A stretch of DNA of 64,000 bases from positions 4,340,001-4,404,000 of the forward strand of contig NZ_AP023396.1 in the NCBI RefSeq assembly GCF_014466955.1, written 5' to 3'. Below are positions 63,728 to 64,000 of this stretch, in pieces. Both the position numbers and the translations under genes were made by a program. Each line of letters opens with the position of its first letter. The first letter of the stretch is position 1. The DNA is from Nocardia wallacei. Its GTDB lineage: Bacteria > Actinomycetota > Actinomycetes > Mycobacteriales > Mycobacteriaceae. The notes below the pieces were generated by a model. It made no database searches. It was not told the DNA's origin and saw only the letters and a program-made list of their open reading frames with translations.

Positions 63728-64000
63728 TCAGTCTCCCTCTCGTGCCTGGAAGCCTGCTACGAGCAATCCTGCGAATAGCCCGCCTATGACGCCGGCCAGG
63801 AAGATCATGGCGTCGCGGATCGATTTCCATTTCTGGTCCTCGAACCGTGCCATGATGGTGAACGGCTCGCTGCGGCTCCAATCGCCGTGTACGTTCGAAT
63901 TGGAGGGTGGATCGGCGATGGCGATCTGTTTCGAGGCTTCTTTGCTGTACAGCGTGGCGGTAATGCTCGGCTTTTTGTCTGTCGATCTCAGCTCCTGGCC
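63728..64000 (-). CDS. C-terminal part of a membrane protein (cut by window edge)
   Basis: 90 residues are visible: a soluble stretch (SITATLYSKEASKQIAIADP, DWSRSEPFTIMARFEDQKWK) followed by one transmembrane helix near the end (MIFLAGVIGGLFAGLLVAGF) and a short tail QAREGD. The N-terminus lies beyond position 64000. Topology suggests a C-terminally anchored protein with a beta-rich extramembrane domain. No family is recognised. Confidence 0.6.
   Translation of the reverse strand, partial: GQELRSTDKKPSITATLYSKEASKQIAIADPPSNSNVHGDWSRSEPFTIMARFEDQKWKSIRDAMIFLAGVIGGLFAGLLVAGFQAREGD

Overview
The window looks like chromosomal DNA from a Nocardia- or Rhodococcus-like member of the Mycobacteriales. 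The evidence is high GC, frequent GTG/TTG starts, a DevS/DosT-type haem-sensor kinase, tandem universal stress proteins, a SigB/SigF-type sigma factor, an Mce (MlaD) lipoprotein, a DUF4226-like protein and many TetR regulators. No rRNA, tRNA or CRISPR array was seen. One decayed IS5-type transposase is present. At least six genes are decayed or fragmentary: GerW-like, FAD hydroxylase, SDR, CAP, transposase and NUDIX.

Layout. 1-7 kb: stress and dormancy genes, namely two universal stress proteins behind a coiled-coil protein, an orphan DevS-like kinase, a GNAT enzyme and a membrane protein. 7.1-12.8 kb: a terpenoid cassette with aldehyde dehydrogenase, class I terpene cyclase, MpaB-type oxygenase and prenyl diphosphate synthase, followed by an acyl-ACP desaturase. 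13-22 kb: mixed regulatory and metabolic genes, including an RsbW-like ATPase, a STAS protein, TetR/SDR, AraC, the sigma factor, a chorismate-lyase-like protein and an HSL-type hydrolase. 22-32 kb: a TetR-headed catabolic run (two alpha/beta hydrolases, FAD hydroxylase, amidohydrolase, Zn-alcohol dehydrogenase, DUF3500, HpcH/HpaI aldolase) and a lone Mce lipoprotein. The same palindrome lies before the first hydrolase and before the Mce gene. 32-41 kb: an eight-gene, mostly overlapping minus-strand operon (extradiol dioxygenase, FAH-family enzyme, acyl-CoA synthetase, DoxX-like, MhpA-like hydroxylase, P450, ferredoxin, ferredoxin reductase) opposite its own TetR gene. It reads as a pathway for ring hydroxylation, meta-cleavage and CoA activation of an aromatic or polycyclic compound.

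42-53 kb: secreted small proteins, a PucR-type regulator, GNAT, quinone oxidoreductase/TetR, and a large HTH-NTPase protein with 13 tandem helical repeats preceded by a 45-residue membrane protein. 53-57 kb: an ABC transporter pair and, convergent to it, a 673-residue protein fusing a prenyl diphosphate synthase (N-terminal) to a class I terpene cyclase (C-terminal). 57-64 kb: TetR/MFS efflux pair, a MetE-like protein, the transposase remnant, a glycine-rich/DUF4226-like divergent pair, a decayed NUDIX gene and a partial membrane protein at the edge.

The most unusual items are the prenyltransferase-cyclase fusion, which has the opposite domain order to fungal chimeric terpene synthases; the repeat NTPase with its small membrane partner; and the shared operator that may put a lone Mce lipoprotein under the control of a catabolic TetR. 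All functional calls come from reading motifs by eye; no database search was run.
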